Counted from the stretch's first letter, positions 36,540-44,834 are shown. The stretch: 45,059 nucleotides of DNA from Paraburkholderia sp. UYCP14C (GCF_004197395.1 NZ_SELS01000062.1:1-45059), one strand, 5' to 3'. The notes: generated by a model from the sequence alone, not told the origin. Numbers and translations: made by a program.

Positions 36540-37775
36540 TCAGCGCGAGTCCCGATGAATATCATGCGTGACGAAACCCGCATCGTTCTCCGGCATCTCG
36601 AGCCAGTCTGGCTGCTCGAGCGAACGGAGAATATCCTCGAGACCGCTCCTCCAATGCTCGCGCATCGTCGACAGACCGAATTGAAAGTCCTTGTAGTGTC
36701 CTTCGTATTCCTTGTGCCGGTAGATCAGGTGAATCACGTTGTAGCGCTTCGAACACGACAGATCTTCGGCCAGCTTGCACCACGGATCGTCGCGTTGTCC
36801 TTCCGGCACGCGATCCAGCACCTCGCGCAACACGTGACGGAAACGCTGCGAGCGCTGCAGCATGTCGGTCACGAGACGCGTGCGGCTCGAATACTGAATG
36901 TCTTTCATGCGCCCCTGCACGTCGGTGATGTTGTCCGGCACCGGTCCGATCGCGCTCCATAGATCGACCTGAAACGCGATCGTGTCGCGACGCGGCGTGG
37001 ACTGGAGCACCTCGTAGAGCGGCGTATTCGACATCAGGCCGCCGTCCCAGTAGAACTGACCGTCGATCTCGACCGCCGCGAAGCCCGGCGGCGGCAACGC
37101 GCCCGATGCGATGAAATGCTCGGGCCTGAGCGTGGTGTGCGTATTGTCGAAGTACGCGAAATTGCCCGTGCCGCAATTCACCGCGCCCACCGACACGCGT
37201 ATTTCGCCGGAATTGATCCGGTCGAAATCACACAGCGACTCGAGGGTGGCCTTCAGCGGCGTGGTGTCGTAGTAGCTCGCCAATTGCGGCGGACCGGACA
37301 CCGTGGGCAACGGCGGCGGGAAACGCGGCACGAAAAAGCCCTTTTGCCCTTCGACGATCGCGCTCATCGCCTGCGCTGCGGTAAATGCCTTGCGCACCGC
37401 TTCGCTCGAATTGAACAGCACGTGTTCGATCGGCGCCGGCAACGGCGGTCCGAACGCCGGCTGGCAGATCGTCTCCCAGAATTGCAGCAGACGCTCGACG
37501 CGTCGTTCCGGCGGATTGCCCGCAATGATCGCCGTGTTCAGCGCGCCGATCGAAATTCCCGCGATCCAGTTCGGTTCGATGCCGGCTTCGTAAAGCCCCT
37601 GAAAGACGCCGGCCTGATAGGCGCCGAGCGCGCCACCGCCTTGCAGCATCAGCGCGACGGTTTCGTAGTTGGGCAACGGGAGATGCCGGCGCGCGCGGGC
37701 GGTGGCCGCCGGGCCCGCGCCCTCCGCGTCGCCGGACACGCCCACGCGCGCCCGCTTCAGATTGCGTTGCGCCAC
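36540..37775 (-). CDS. Patatin-like phospholipase (DUF3734-containing)
   Basis: A 411-residue patatin-fold hydrolase. The oxyanion loop LQGGGALGAYQAGVFQ (about 44-59), catalytic Ser75 in GISIGAL and catalytic Asp244 in YWDGGLMSN form the Ser-Asp dyad. The C-terminal part (about 280-400) is the DUF3734-type extension. There is no signal peptide, so it is probably cytoplasmic. The start is a GTG at 37775 with AAGGGG just upstream, overlapping the stop region of bdhA 10 bases away; the two are co-transcribed. The pairing suggests a role in polyhydroxybutyrate or lipid turnover, which is inference. Confidence 0.88.
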   Translation of the reverse strand: MAQRNLKRARVGVSGDAEGAGPAATARARRHLPLPNYETVALMLQGGGALGAYQAGVFQGLYEAGIEPNWIAGISIGALNTAIIAGNPPERRVERLLQFWETICQPAFGPPLPAPIEHVLFNSSEAVRKAFTAAQAMSAIVEGQKGFFVPRFPPPLPTVSGPPQLASYYDTTPLKATLESLCDFDRINSGEIRVSVGAVNCGTGNFAYFDNTHTTLRPEHFIASGALPPPGFAAVEIDGQFYWDGGLMSNTPLYEVLQSTPRRDTIAFQVDLWSAIGPVPDNITDVQGRMKDIQYSSRTRLVTDMLQRSQRFRHVLREVLDRVPEGQRDDPWCKLAEDLSCSKRYNVIHLIYRHKEYEGHYKDFQFGLSTMREHWRSGLEDILRSLEQPDWLEMPENDAGFVTHDIHRDSR

Positions 37776-37785
37776 GGGCCGCCCC

Positions 37786-38583
37786 TTAATGCATGTACCA
37801 GCCGTGGCTCACGACGAACGACTGGCCGGTCAGCGCCGCGCTCGGGAAGGTCGACAGGAACAGCACAGTCTGCGCGACGTCTTCGACCGTCGTGAAGATA
37901 CCGTCGACGGTACCGCCCAGCATCACGCGCTTGATCACTTCCTCTTCGCTGATGCCGAGTTCCTTCGCCTGCTCGGGAATCTGCTTGTCGACGAGCGGCG
38001 TGCGCACGAAGCCCGGACATACGACGTGCGAGCGCACGTTATGCGCGGCGCCTTCCTTGGCGAGCACGCGCGACAGGCCCAGCAAAGCGTGCTTCGCGGT
38101 CACGTAGGCCGACTTCAGCGGCGACGCGAGATGCGAGTGGACCGAGCCCATGTAGATCACGACGCCGCCGCGATTGTCCTTGTACATGTGCTTGAGCGCG
38201 GCCTTGGTGGTCAGGAATGCGCCGTCCACGTGAATGGCCTGCATCTTCTTCCAGTCCGAGAACGAATAGTTTTCGATCGGATTGACGATCTGGATGCCGG
38301 CGTTGGAAATGAGAATGTCGATCGAGCCGAATTCCTCCGCGACCTTGTCGATACCCTGATTGACGGCGTCTTCGCTCGTCACGTCCATTGCCACGCCGAT
38401 TGCCTTACCGCCGCCCTTTCTGATTTCTTCAGCCACGGCGTTCGCGCCGTCCTGGTTCAGGTCGGCGATCGCGACCGCCGCGCCCGCCGCCGAAAGAGTC
38501 AACGCGATCTGTTTGCCGATGCCGCTTGCGGCGCCAGTGACGACGGCGACCTTGCCGTTCAGATTCGAGTTCAGAGACGACAT
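37786..38583 (-). CDS. bdhA: 3-hydroxybutyrate dehydrogenase (SDR family)
   Basis: A 265-residue NAD-dependent SDR that oxidises D-3-hydroxybutyrate to acetoacetate. It has the glycine motif TGAASGIG (residues 16-23), NAG (94-96), and the catalytic triad S147, Y160 and K164 ([11 protein letters not shown]). The C-terminal WYMH-type ending and the segment [20 protein letters not shown] are diagnostic of bacterial 3HB dehydrogenases. The start at 38583 is supported by GGAGG. Such enzymes act in PHB mobilisation, typical of Burkholderiales. Confidence 0.93.
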   Translation of the reverse strand: MSSLNSNLNGKVAVVTGAASGIGKQIALTLSAAGAAVAIADLNQDGANAVAEEIRKGGGKAIGVAMDVTSEDAVNQGIDKVAEEFGSIDILISNAGIQIVNPIENYSFSDWKKMQAIHVDGAFLTTKAALKHMYKDNRGGVVIYMGSVHSHLASPLKSAYVTAKHALLGLSRVLAKEGAAHNVRSHVVCPGFVRTPLVDKQIPEQAKELGISEEEVIKRVMLGGTVDGIFTTVEDVAQTVLFLSTFPSAALTGQSFVVSHGWYMH

Positions 38584-38818
38584 CCAGAACCTCCATGCAG
38601 TTGATGAGCAATGAGACCACGAGACCGCGCGCGGCGGGAAGTCGGCCAAACGGTATAGACCGTTCGGCGGATGCAGCGCGACGGCCGACTTTGCTATTGT
38701 GCATGAACCCTGTGAACGGCATAGGTAAAACGCACATCGAGCCGTATCTCTTTACACTGGATGCTTTCGGGCTGAATCCGGGCTCCATTCCCGTGGCATC
38801 ACCAACCAGGAGACATGC

Positions 38819-39790
38819 ATGAATTATCGACGTCTGGGCCGCTCCGGCCTGCAAGTGAGCGAGTTGTCCATCGGCTCATGGGTCACGTACGGCAACCAGG
38901 TGGATCACCGCGCCGCACGCGAATCGCTTGCCGCGGCGCGCGACGCGGGCGTCAATTTCTTCGACAACGCCGAGGTGTACGCAGGCGGCAAGTCAGAGGA
39001 AATCATGGGCCATGCATTAAAGGAACTGGCCTGGCCGCGCGTGAGCTACGTCGTGTCGACGAAATTTTTCTGGGGACTCAACGAAGCGCCGAACCAGTAC
39101 CACACGCTGAACCGCAAATACCTGATGAACGCGATCGACGGGTCGCTGAAGCGACTGCAACTCGATTATGTCGATCTCGTGTTCTGTCATCGTCCCGACC
39201 CGAACACGCCGGTCGAGGAAACGGTCTGGGCGATGAGCGACATGATCACGCGGGGCAAGGCGCTGTACTGGGGCACCTCAGAATGGAGCGCCGACGAGAT
39301 TCGCGCCGCCTATGAGATCGCCGAGCGGCATCATCTGCACAAGCCGGTCATGGAGCAGCCGCAATACAACCTGTTCCACCGCAAACGCGTCGAGCAGGAA
39401 TACAAGCGGCTTTACGAGGACCTCGGCCTTGGCCTGACCACGTGGAGTCCGCTTGCATCGGGTCTACTCACCGGCAAATACCGTGACGGCGTACCCGCCG
39501 ACAGTCGCGCGCAGTTGCAGGGTTATGACTGGCTGCGTCAGCAACTCACCGACCCGACGAGGAACAACGTGGTCGGTCAGCTCGGCGCGGTTGCCGACGA
39601 ACTCGACTGCACGATCGGTCAGCTCGCGATCGCGTGGATTCTGAAGAATCCGAATGTCAGTACGGTGATCACGGGCGCCTCGCGAGTCGAACAGATCGGC
39701 GAAAACATGAAGTCCGCCGAGGTGGCCGAGCGCATCACGCCCGAGATCAAGCAGCGGATTGAAGAGATCATCGGCGACGCGCACGAATAA
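38819..39790 (+). CDS. Aldo/keto reductase (potassium-channel beta / YghZ-like)
   Basis: A 323-residue TIM-barrel NADPH oxidoreductase. The catalytic tetrad positions are visible: Asp and Tyr in [17 protein letters not shown], Lys in VVSTKFFWG, and His in [10 protein letters not shown]. The C-terminal cofactor site [14 protein letters not shown] matches the Kv-beta-like branch. The ATG at 38819 has AGGAG at the right distance; an out-of-frame ATG four bases upstream is ignored. The gene is divergent from bdhA. The substrate is probably a small aldehyde, though this is not determinable here. Confidence 0.93.
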   Translation: MNYRRLGRSGLQVSELSIGSWVTYGNQVDHRAARESLAAARDAGVNFFDNAEVYAGGKSEEIMGHALKELAWPRVSYVVSTKFFWGLNEAPNQYHTLNRKYLMNAIDGSLKRLQLDYVDLVFCHRPDPNTPVEETVWAMSDMITRGKALYWGTSEWSADEIRAAYEIAERHHLHKPVMEQPQYNLFHRKRVEQEYKRLYEDLGLGLTTWSPLASGLLTGKYRDGVPADSRAQLQGYDWLRQQLTDPTRNNVVGQLGAVADELDCTIGQLAIAWILKNPNVSTVITGASRVEQIGENMKSAEVAERITPEIKQRIEEIIGDAHE

Positions 39791-39827
39791 TCGCGCGCCG
39801 CGCCCGGCACTGAGCGGATAACCGGGC

Positions 39828-39860
39828 ACGCGCGGTCGCGTACAATACGCGACCGCGCGT
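39828..39860. repeat. Perfect 15-bp palindrome upstream of rlmJ
   Basis: ACGCGCGGTCGCGTA (39828-39842) and TACGCGACCGCGCGT (39846-39860) are exact inverted copies around a CAA spacer. A TACAAT -10-like hexamer (39841-39846) sits across the loop. There is no T-run on either side, so it is not a standard terminator. It lies 48 bases before the rlmJ start and 38 after the preceding gene. An operator, cruciform promoter or leader hairpin are the options. Confidence 0.75.
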
Positions 39861-39907
39861 CGCCGGCTCCTTCGGGCCAGCCTGCGCTCTCTCAGCGTCC
39901 TCTCATC

Positions 39908-40753
39908 ATGCTCAGCTACCGCCACGCCTTTCATGCCGGCAATCACGCCGACGTTCTGAAACACGCCGTCGTGTTGCAGCTCCTGCGCTACCTTGGCCAG
40001 AAAGACAAGGCCTACTGGTATATCGACACCCACGCAGGCGCCGGCGTCTACTCGCTGAAGGAAGGCTACGCGACGAAGACCGGCGAGTTCGAAACGGGCA
40101 TCGCGAAACTGTGGGGCCGCAACGATCTGCCGCCGCTGTTCGCCGACTACGTCGACGAAGTCAGCGCGCTCAATGCCGATGGCCAGTTGCGTTTCTATCC
40201 GGGCTCGCCGTATCTCGCGTGGCGACAGTTGCGCGCGCAGGATCGCATGCGGCTATTCGAATTGCACAGCACCGAAATCGACGTGCTGCGCCACAATTTT
40301 CGCGACGCGGGCCGTCGCGCGATGCTGTACGCGGGCGACGGCTTCGACGGGATTCTCGCGCTGTTGCCGCCGGCGCCGCGCCGTGCGCTGATCCTGCTCG
40401 ACCCGTCATACGAAGACAAGCGCGACTACGGGCGCACGCTGCGCTGTGTCGAGGAAAGTCTCAAGCGGTTTCCGACCGGCACGTATGCGGTCTGGTATCC
40501 GCAGGTCAAGCGCCCCGAGTCACAGCGTTTCCCCGATCAGTTGAAGCAATTGCAGAAGGACAACTGGCTGCACGTCAGCCTGACCGTCAGCAATCCTCCG
40601 GAAGACGGCTATGGGCTGTTCGGGAGCGGCATGTTCATCCTGAATCCTCCGTACACGCTCGCCAAGACGCTGAAGGATCAGATGCCGTGGCTCGTCAAGA
40701 CGCTCGGCGAGGACAAGGCTGCGACGTTCAAGGTCGAATATCGCGGCAATTGA
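39908..40753 (+). CDS. rlmJ: 23S rRNA (adenine(2030)-N(6))-methyltransferase
   Basis: A 281-residue SAM-dependent methyltransferase. It opens with the family hallmark MLSYRHAFHAGNHADVLKH, has the SAM-binding DTHAGAGVY motif (about 39-47) and the catalytic DPSYE (NPPY-type, in RALILLDPSYEDKRDY). It ends in the substrate region GYGLFGSGMFILNPPYTL. The length equals E. coli RlmJ (280). It methylates A2030 of 23S rRNA. Confidence 0.95.
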   Translation: MLSYRHAFHAGNHADVLKHAVVLQLLRYLGQKDKAYWYIDTHAGAGVYSLKEGYATKTGEFETGIAKLWGRNDLPPLFADYVDEVSALNADGQLRFYPGSPYLAWRQLRAQDRMRLFELHSTEIDVLRHNFRDAGRRAMLYAGDGFDGILALLPPAPRRALILLDPSYEDKRDYGRTLRCVEESLKRFPTGTYAVWYPQVKRPESQRFPDQLKQLQKDNWLHVSLTVSNPPEDGYGLFGSGMFILNPPYTLAKTLKDQMPWLVKTLGEDKAATFKVEYRGN

Positions 40754-40830
40754 ACGTGACGCGCGGCCCGTCAGCGGACCGCACCTGGCTCCCCTTCACC
40801 TGTCTTGCGCAGATCGATCCACTCATACGC

Positions 40831-41871
40831 TCACTTGAATTGCGCGGCCGCCTTGGTCGCGAACTGGTTCGTATAGGTCGCACTCAAATCGATCTTCTTC
40901 GGATCGAGGCGGCTATCGAACGACGACAAAGCGCGCAGCGACGTCGCCGGACCATCCGCCGGCATCAGTCCATCCGGCGAATACGCGTCGCGCACATGGT
41001 GAAAGGCGTCGAGATAAAGCGTCGGGTCGCCCAGCAGATAGGCTTGCGGCACCATCTTCAACAGATCCGCGTCGCTCGCGGTCTGCAGCCAATGATTGGC
41101 GCGCACGATTGCATTGGTCAGCGCCTGCGTCGTCTTCGGATTCTTCTGGATGAAGCTCTCGGGCGCGTAAAGCGTCGCCGCGGGCATCATGCCGCCGAAC
41201 ACCTCCTGCGTGCCTTTCACCGTGCGTGTATCCACCAGCACCTTGATCGCGCCGCTACGCGTGAGCTTGGTCATCATTGGATCGACATTGGACAGCGCGT
41301 CGATCTGCCCGCTGCCCACCGCGGCCAGCACCGTCGCGCCGCTGCCGACGCCGATCGCCGAAATGTCGCTGCGCTGCACGCCGGCCTTGCGCAACGCAAC
41401 GGTGAGCACGAGATCCGTCGACGAACCCGGCGCGCTCACGCCGACCTTCGCGCCCTTGAAGTCCGCAAGCGACTTGATCTGATCGGCCTTCGACTTCACC
41501 ACGCCGATCACGATCTGCGGTGCGCGCCCCATCAACGCGAACGCGCGATAGTGCTGCCCTTTCGCCTGCATGAACAGCGTGTGCTCGAACGCGCCCGCGC
41601 CGACGTCGGCGCTGCCGCCCACCACCGCTTCGAGCGCCTTCGAGCCACCTGCGAAATCTTCGAGCGTGACGTTCAGGCCTTCGTCCTTGAAGTAGCCGAG
41701 CTGCTGGGCGGCGAGGACCGGCAGATAGTAGAGGCCGGGTAGACCGCCGACGGCCATCGTTAGTGTCGGCATTTCCGGCGTGTCCTTCGCGAACCCGGCC
41801 CCGGGCAAAGTGGCCAGTGCGAGCAGCATCACGCAGGCGCGCGTCGCACGCTGCATCCAGTGATTCGGCAT
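40831..41871 (-). CDS. ABC-type substrate-binding protein (NMT1/SsuA-like), orphan
   Basis: A 346-residue exported solute-binding protein. A signal peptide (about residues 1-27, ACVMLLALATLPGAGFA) precedes the NMT1-like body: TMAVGGLPGLYYLPVLAAQQ, LGYFKDEGLNVTLEDFAGGS, GGSADVGAGAFEHT, AKVGVSAPGSSTDLV and SGQIDALSNVDPMM. Such proteins bind sulfonates, nitrate, taurine or thiamine precursors, and the ligand cannot be assigned. The ATG at 41871 has AGGAG upstream; an earlier in-frame extension is unconserved. No permease or ATPase gene is adjacent, so the partner transporter must be elsewhere. Confidence 0.9.
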   Translation of the reverse strand: MPNHWMQRATRACVMLLALATLPGAGFAKDTPEMPTLTMAVGGLPGLYYLPVLAAQQLGYFKDEGLNVTLEDFAGGSKALEAVVGGSADVGAGAFEHTLFMQAKGQHYRAFALMGRAPQIVIGVVKSKADQIKSLADFKGAKVGVSAPGSSTDLVLTVALRKAGVQRSDISAIGVGSGATVLAAVGSGQIDALSNVDPMMTKLTRSGAIKVLVDTRTVKGTQEVFGGMMPAATLYAPESFIQKNPKTTQALTNAIVRANHWLQTASDADLLKMVPQAYLLGDPTLYLDAFHHVRDAYSPDGLMPADGPATSLRALSSFDSRLDPKKIDLSATYTNQFATKAAAQFK

Positions 41872-42094
41872 GGTGAGGTCTCCTTGTTGTGTTTTCTGTT
41901 CGAAGCGGTGACGCAGGCGCACCTGTTGCGGTCGAAGCTCACGGCGACGAGGCGCGCAACGATTGTCGTCGGACGGTTTCACGGGCGCCATGCGCCCAAA
42001 CCCGAATGGGATGTCGGGCGCAAGGCAAGCTGGCGGAGGGGGAGAAACGGAATCGGACAGGAGCGTCATCAACGCGCTTCCGCGCTGTCGCTCG

Positions 42095-42445
42095 CTATTG
42101 CGGAAGCGGCACCGGTCGGGGCATCGGCCGCGGCGGCACGCCACCACCCGTCGGCAACTGGATATACGGCGCAACCACGAACGGCGGCGACGATTCCGTC
42201 GGCAGCTCGACCGGTGCTGCGATCGGCGGCGCGGCGACGATCGGCTCTGGCGCGGGCGGCGAGCTCAGCAGCAACGTGCCGCTCTGGCCATTATTGACAC
42301 CGCCGAGCGTATCGAGAATCACCGGAGGGCGGTCGTTATCGGAAACCGCGAATGCGTCCGACGCAATACAGAGGGTCGCGAGCGTCGCCATCGTGGCCGC
42401 GGCCATCAAGGATCGGAAAGTTTGGAGCGAATGGACGGAGGACAT
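42095..42445 (-). CDS. Proline-rich exported hypothetical protein
   Basis: A 116-residue protein with a signal peptide (LMAAATMATLATLCIASDAFA, cleavage near 33). The mature part is about 80 residues of Pro/Ala/Val/Ser-rich sequence ending in PPRPMPRPVPLPQ. No folded domain is apparent; it may be a cell-envelope spacer or secreted disordered protein. The ATG at 42445 is the best start although the ribosome site is weak. No family recognised. It is upstream of, and on the same strand as, the substrate-binding gene but 223 bases away. Confidence 0.6.
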   Translation of the reverse strand: MSSVHSLQTFRSLMAAATMATLATLCIASDAFAVSDNDRPPVILDTLGGVNNGQSGTLLLSSPPAPEPIVAAPPIAAPVELPTESSPPFVVAPYIQLPTGGGVPPRPMPRPVPLPQ

Positions 42446-42603
42446 GGGCAGCCCGATTGGTTATAAATGCCGTCTTGCGCGAAAAACGCCCTACCTTACC
42501 GCGGCCCGCGTTGCGAAGCTAGTCGATATTCGCCATGAATAGCCTGGTTGCGCCGTTCGCTCGAAAAACGCCGCCGGCGCGGGCTTTTCGGTCTCCAGAC
42601 GCG

Positions 42604-42631
42604 ACAAAGCCCCGCTTTGACGGGGCTCGAC
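42604..42631 (-). terminator. Probable terminator of the DUF3563 gene
   Basis: AGCCCCG (42608-42614) pairs with CGGGGCT (42621-42627) around a 6-base loop. Reading the minus strand, the stem is followed by TTTGTC, a weak U-tract. It lies 60 bases beyond the DUF3563 stop. Confidence 0.5.
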
Positions 42632-42691
42632 ATTGGTACTGCAATGGCCGCGCAATAGCAGGCGCCGCCGGGTCAAACTCGAAGGGGAAAC

Positions 42692-42838
42692 TTACAGCGA
42701 ATAGCCGTTGGTTTCGAGCGAGCGGATCCGTTGCTCGAGCTGGACGACATCCGACGACGATGCCAGATATGCCTCACGACGGCTACGTTCTGCGGTTTCG
42801 AACCAGGTGCTCAGCTTCTCAAGAATGAATGCAAACAT
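42692..42838 (-). CDS. DUF3563 small protein (48 residues)
   Basis: A reading frame too short for routine calling. The minus-strand ATG at 42838 is preceded by GGAG with a 6-base spacer. The product starts MFAFILEKLSTWFETAERSR, continues with REAYLASSSDVVQLEQRI and ends RSLETNGYSL. It is an amphipathic, mostly helical protein that matches the DUF3563 family of short proteobacterial proteins, common in Burkholderia. A good -10 (TATAAT on the minus strand, 42912-42917) lies upstream. Function unknown; the family is often noted as conserved and well expressed. Confidence 0.85.
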   Translation of the reverse strand: MFAFILEKLSTWFETAERSRREAYLASSSDVVQLEQRIRSLETNGYSL

Positions 42839-42911
42839 GATGTTCTCCAAGGATCAGATTGAATCCCCGGTGATTGGGCATCAGGGATTTCCCGTAAAAG
42901 GGTTAACCCGC

Positions 42912-42939
42912 ATTATAGCCATCCGCTGCAACCTGAACA
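42912..42939 (-). promoter_or_regulatory. Promoter of the DUF3563 gene
   Basis: On the minus strand a consensus TATAAT (42912-42917) is preceded at 16 bp by TGTTCA (42934-42939), a weak -35. The start codon is about 75 bases downstream. Confidence 0.55.
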
Positions 42940-43088
42940 GTGAAATGCCCGCATGACGTGCATTCCGATTTGGAATGATGCACCATATCGATGCATTCAG
43001 ATGCCTGATTTTATTGAAATTGATGTCGACTCTCCAGCGGACATCATTGCCCTAAGTTTCGTTCGCACATTAGCGGTGCATAAATCGT

Positions 43089-43117
43089 AAGCCCGAATGA
43101 ATTGGGAGTCCGGGCTT
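43089..43117 (-). terminator. Weak terminator-like hairpin after cueR
   Basis: A 7-bp GC-rich stem with a 15-base loop, followed on the minus strand by CTTACGATTT. The U-tract is poor, so termination is uncertain. Confidence 0.35.
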
Positions 43118-43139
43118 CCTTTAACTCCGCGAGCAGCCG

Positions 43140-43562
43140 CTAAAGCGGATGGCAACCTTGCCCCGAAACAAGATCGGTGTCCGCGAGGCGCTCGATAATC
43201 GGACAATCTGGCCGGTCATCGCCGTGACAATGGTCGGCCAGATGTGCGAGGGTGTCGCGCATGTCGGTCAACTCGGCGATGCGACGATCGAGTTCGGCGA
43301 CATGTTCGAGGGCGATTCGCTTTACTTCTGCGCTTGCACGTGAGCGGTCGTGCCATAGAGCAAGCAGTCGCCGAATATCCTCGACCAGAAATCCGAGCCG
43401 GCGCGCCTGGCGAATAAAGCGCAGGGAATGCACTTCCTGCGGGCCATACACGCGATAACCAGCGCTCGTGCGCGCCTTCGCAGTCAATAGACCGACACTT
43501 TCGTAGTAGCGAATCATTTTCGCCGTTACGCCCGACGCGCGGGCCGCTTCGCCTATGTTCAT
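43140..43562 (-). CDS. cueR: CueR-like copper-responsive MerR regulator
   Basis: A 140-residue MerR-family activator. The N-terminal winged helix (MNIGEAARASGVTAKMIRYY then ESVGLL) is followed by a dimerisation helix (about 75-110). The metal loop has Cys112 and Cys120 (CHGDDRPDC), exactly the positions used by E. coli CueR for Cu(I), plus a further Cys near the end (GQGCHPL). It binds Cu(I) (or Ag/Au) and twists a promoter with an overlong spacer. The operator is at 43605-43625, between it and the divergent chaperone gene. Confidence 0.92.
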   Translation of the reverse strand: MNIGEAARASGVTAKMIRYYESVGLLTAKARTSAGYRVYGPQEVHSLRFIRQARRLGFLVEDIRRLLALWHDRSRASAEVKRIALEHVAELDRRIAELTDMRDTLAHLADHCHGDDRPDCPIIERLADTDLVSGQGCHPL

Positions 43563-43597
43563 GACTGTTTCCCCAAGGTTCGGCTGAAATCGAATCG

Positions 43598-43628
43598 ATC
43601 CTACACCTTCCCATGCTGGGAAGGTCAG
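43598..43628 (-). promoter_or_regulatory. CueR operator and 19-bp-spacer promoter
   Basis: A perfect inverted repeat ACCTTCCC-atgct-GGGAAGGT occupies 43605-43625. On the minus strand it lies between a -35 CTGACC (43623-43628) and a -10 TAGGAT (43598-43603) exactly 19 bp apart, the hallmark of MerR-type promoters. The same repeat faces copZ, but plus-strand -10 candidates (CAGCTA) are poor. So cueR autoregulation is well supported and control of copZ is likely but less clear. Confidence 0.88.
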
Positions 43629-43695
43629 CTACCCAAACACGGAACGGCAGGCATAATTCGACTATCCGAAATCCGATTCCGCCGAGGTCTTTGCA

Positions 43696-43899
43696 ATGAC
43701 AATCGAACTCCACGTAGAAGGCATGAGCTGCCAGCATTGTGTTGCTGCCGTCACGAACGCGATTCGTGAGCACGACGCCGCCGCGCAGGTCCAGGTGGAT
43801 CTCGCGACCGGCCGCGTGCTCGTGGAGTCGACGCAACCGATCGAGGCGCTGAAGGCCGCGGTTGACGATGCCGGATACACAGTCACGTCGGTGCGCTGA
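43696..43899 (+). CDS. copZ: Copper chaperone, heavy-metal-associated (HMA) domain, CopZ-like
   Basis: A 67-residue stand-alone ferredoxin-like HMA domain with the GMSCQHC metal site (Cys12, Cys15) and the typical ending (KAAVDDAGYTV). Such proteins carry Cu(I) to efflux ATPases. It is divergent from cueR, sharing the operator region. No copper P-type ATPase gene is visible nearby, so the partner must be elsewhere. It is followed after 11 bases by an RmlD-like reductase on the same strand. Confidence 0.92.
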   Translation: MTIELHVEGMSCQHCVAAVTNAIREHDAAAQVQVDLATGRVLVESTQPIEALKAAVDDAGYTVTSVR

Positions 43900-43910
43900 G
43901 GGCACCGATC

Positions 43911-44834
43911 ATGTTCAAGGTTGCCGTAATCGGTGGTTCCGGGCTGCTCGGCCGCGCGCTCAACGACGAATTCGCGCGCCAGACCGACTGGCAGATTGTC
44001 TCCACCGCGTTTAGCCGGCCGTCTCCGCACATGGTCGCGTTGGATGTTCGAGATCGCCTTGCGGTCGAGCGCTTCATCGACGACGTGACGCCCGATGCCG
44101 TCGTGATTGCCGCGGCGGAGCGCCGTCCCGACGTTTGCGAGCGCGATCCGGCGCTTGCTCGCGCGCTGAACGTCGATGCCGTGCGGACGATTGCGGGAGC
44201 GGCGAACCGACACGGCGCGTGGACGCTGTCGATCTCGACCGACTACGTGTTCGACGGCACACACCCGCCCTATCGCCATGACAGCCCACCGGCGCCACTG
44301 AACGCGTACGGACAGAGCAAGTTCGAAGGCGAGCGAGCGCTGAGCGAAACGGCCGGGCGCGGATGCGTGCTGCGTCTGCCGCTGCTGTACGGGCCGATCG
44401 TCAGTTGGTCAGAGTCGGCCGTGACCAGCCTTGTGCCGGCAATCGCGGCGTCGGCCGCGCCGGCCGCGCAGGCTGCGAAGATGGACGCTTGGGCGATCCG
44501 GTATCCCACGTTCACGCCCGATGTCGCCCTCGTGATCCGACAGATGCTCGAGCGGCACGCGCGGGGCGAAACGATCTCCGGCATCGTGCAATGGTCCGGC
44601 GACGAACCGATGAACAAGTACGAGATCGCCGTGCGCCTGGCGAAAGCATTACAACTCGACGCGCATCTAACGCCCCAGCGTACGCCCATCGACGCAACGC
44701 CGCGCCCGCACGACTGTCATCTGGCATCGAGCCGTCTGGAGGCACTTGGAATCGGCCGGCGCACGCCTTTCGAGATGGCGATCCGGCAAGTGCTAGCCGC
44801 GTTTCCCTGGCCTGAGCAAACGACTTCCGCTTGA
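43911..44834 (+). CDS. RmlD-like NAD(P)-dependent sugar-nucleotide reductase family protein
   Basis: A 307-residue extended SDR. It has the nucleotide motif VIGGSGLLGRAL (about 6-17), the family stretch ISTDYVFDGTHPPY (about 102-115) and the active-site YGQSK (about 126-130). It resembles dTDP-4-dehydrorhamnose reductase and the MAT2B-like branch, which uses the same fold. No other dTDP-rhamnose genes are nearby, so a generic reductase or MAT2B-like role is as likely. It starts 11 bases after copZ, with GAGGG upstream, and so is probably co-transcribed with a copper chaperone, an odd pairing. Confidence 0.88.
   Translation: MFKVAVIGGSGLLGRALNDEFARQTDWQIVSTAFSRPSPHMVALDVRDRLAVERFIDDVTPDAVVIAAAERRPDVCERDPALARALNVDAVRTIAGAANRHGAWTLSISTDYVFDGTHPPYRHDSPPAPLNAYGQSKFEGERALSETAGRGCVLRLPLLYGPIVSWSESAVTSLVPAIAASAAPAAQAAKMDAWAIRYPTFTPDVALVIRQMLERHARGETISGIVQWSGDEPMNKYEIAVRLAKALQLDAHLTPQRTPIDATPRPHDCHLASSRLEALGIGRRTPFEMAIRQVLAAFPWPEQTTSA

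Larger units (their letters stand above)
42839..43139. other. Intergenic region between DUF3563 gene and cueR
   Basis: About 300 bp without a gene. It holds the promoter for the DUF3563 gene and a 6-bp inverted repeat CATTCC-gattt-GGAATG (42961-42977). Near the right end is a stem AAGCCCG (43089-43095)/CGGGCTT (43111-43117) that may terminate cueR. Confidence 0.45.
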
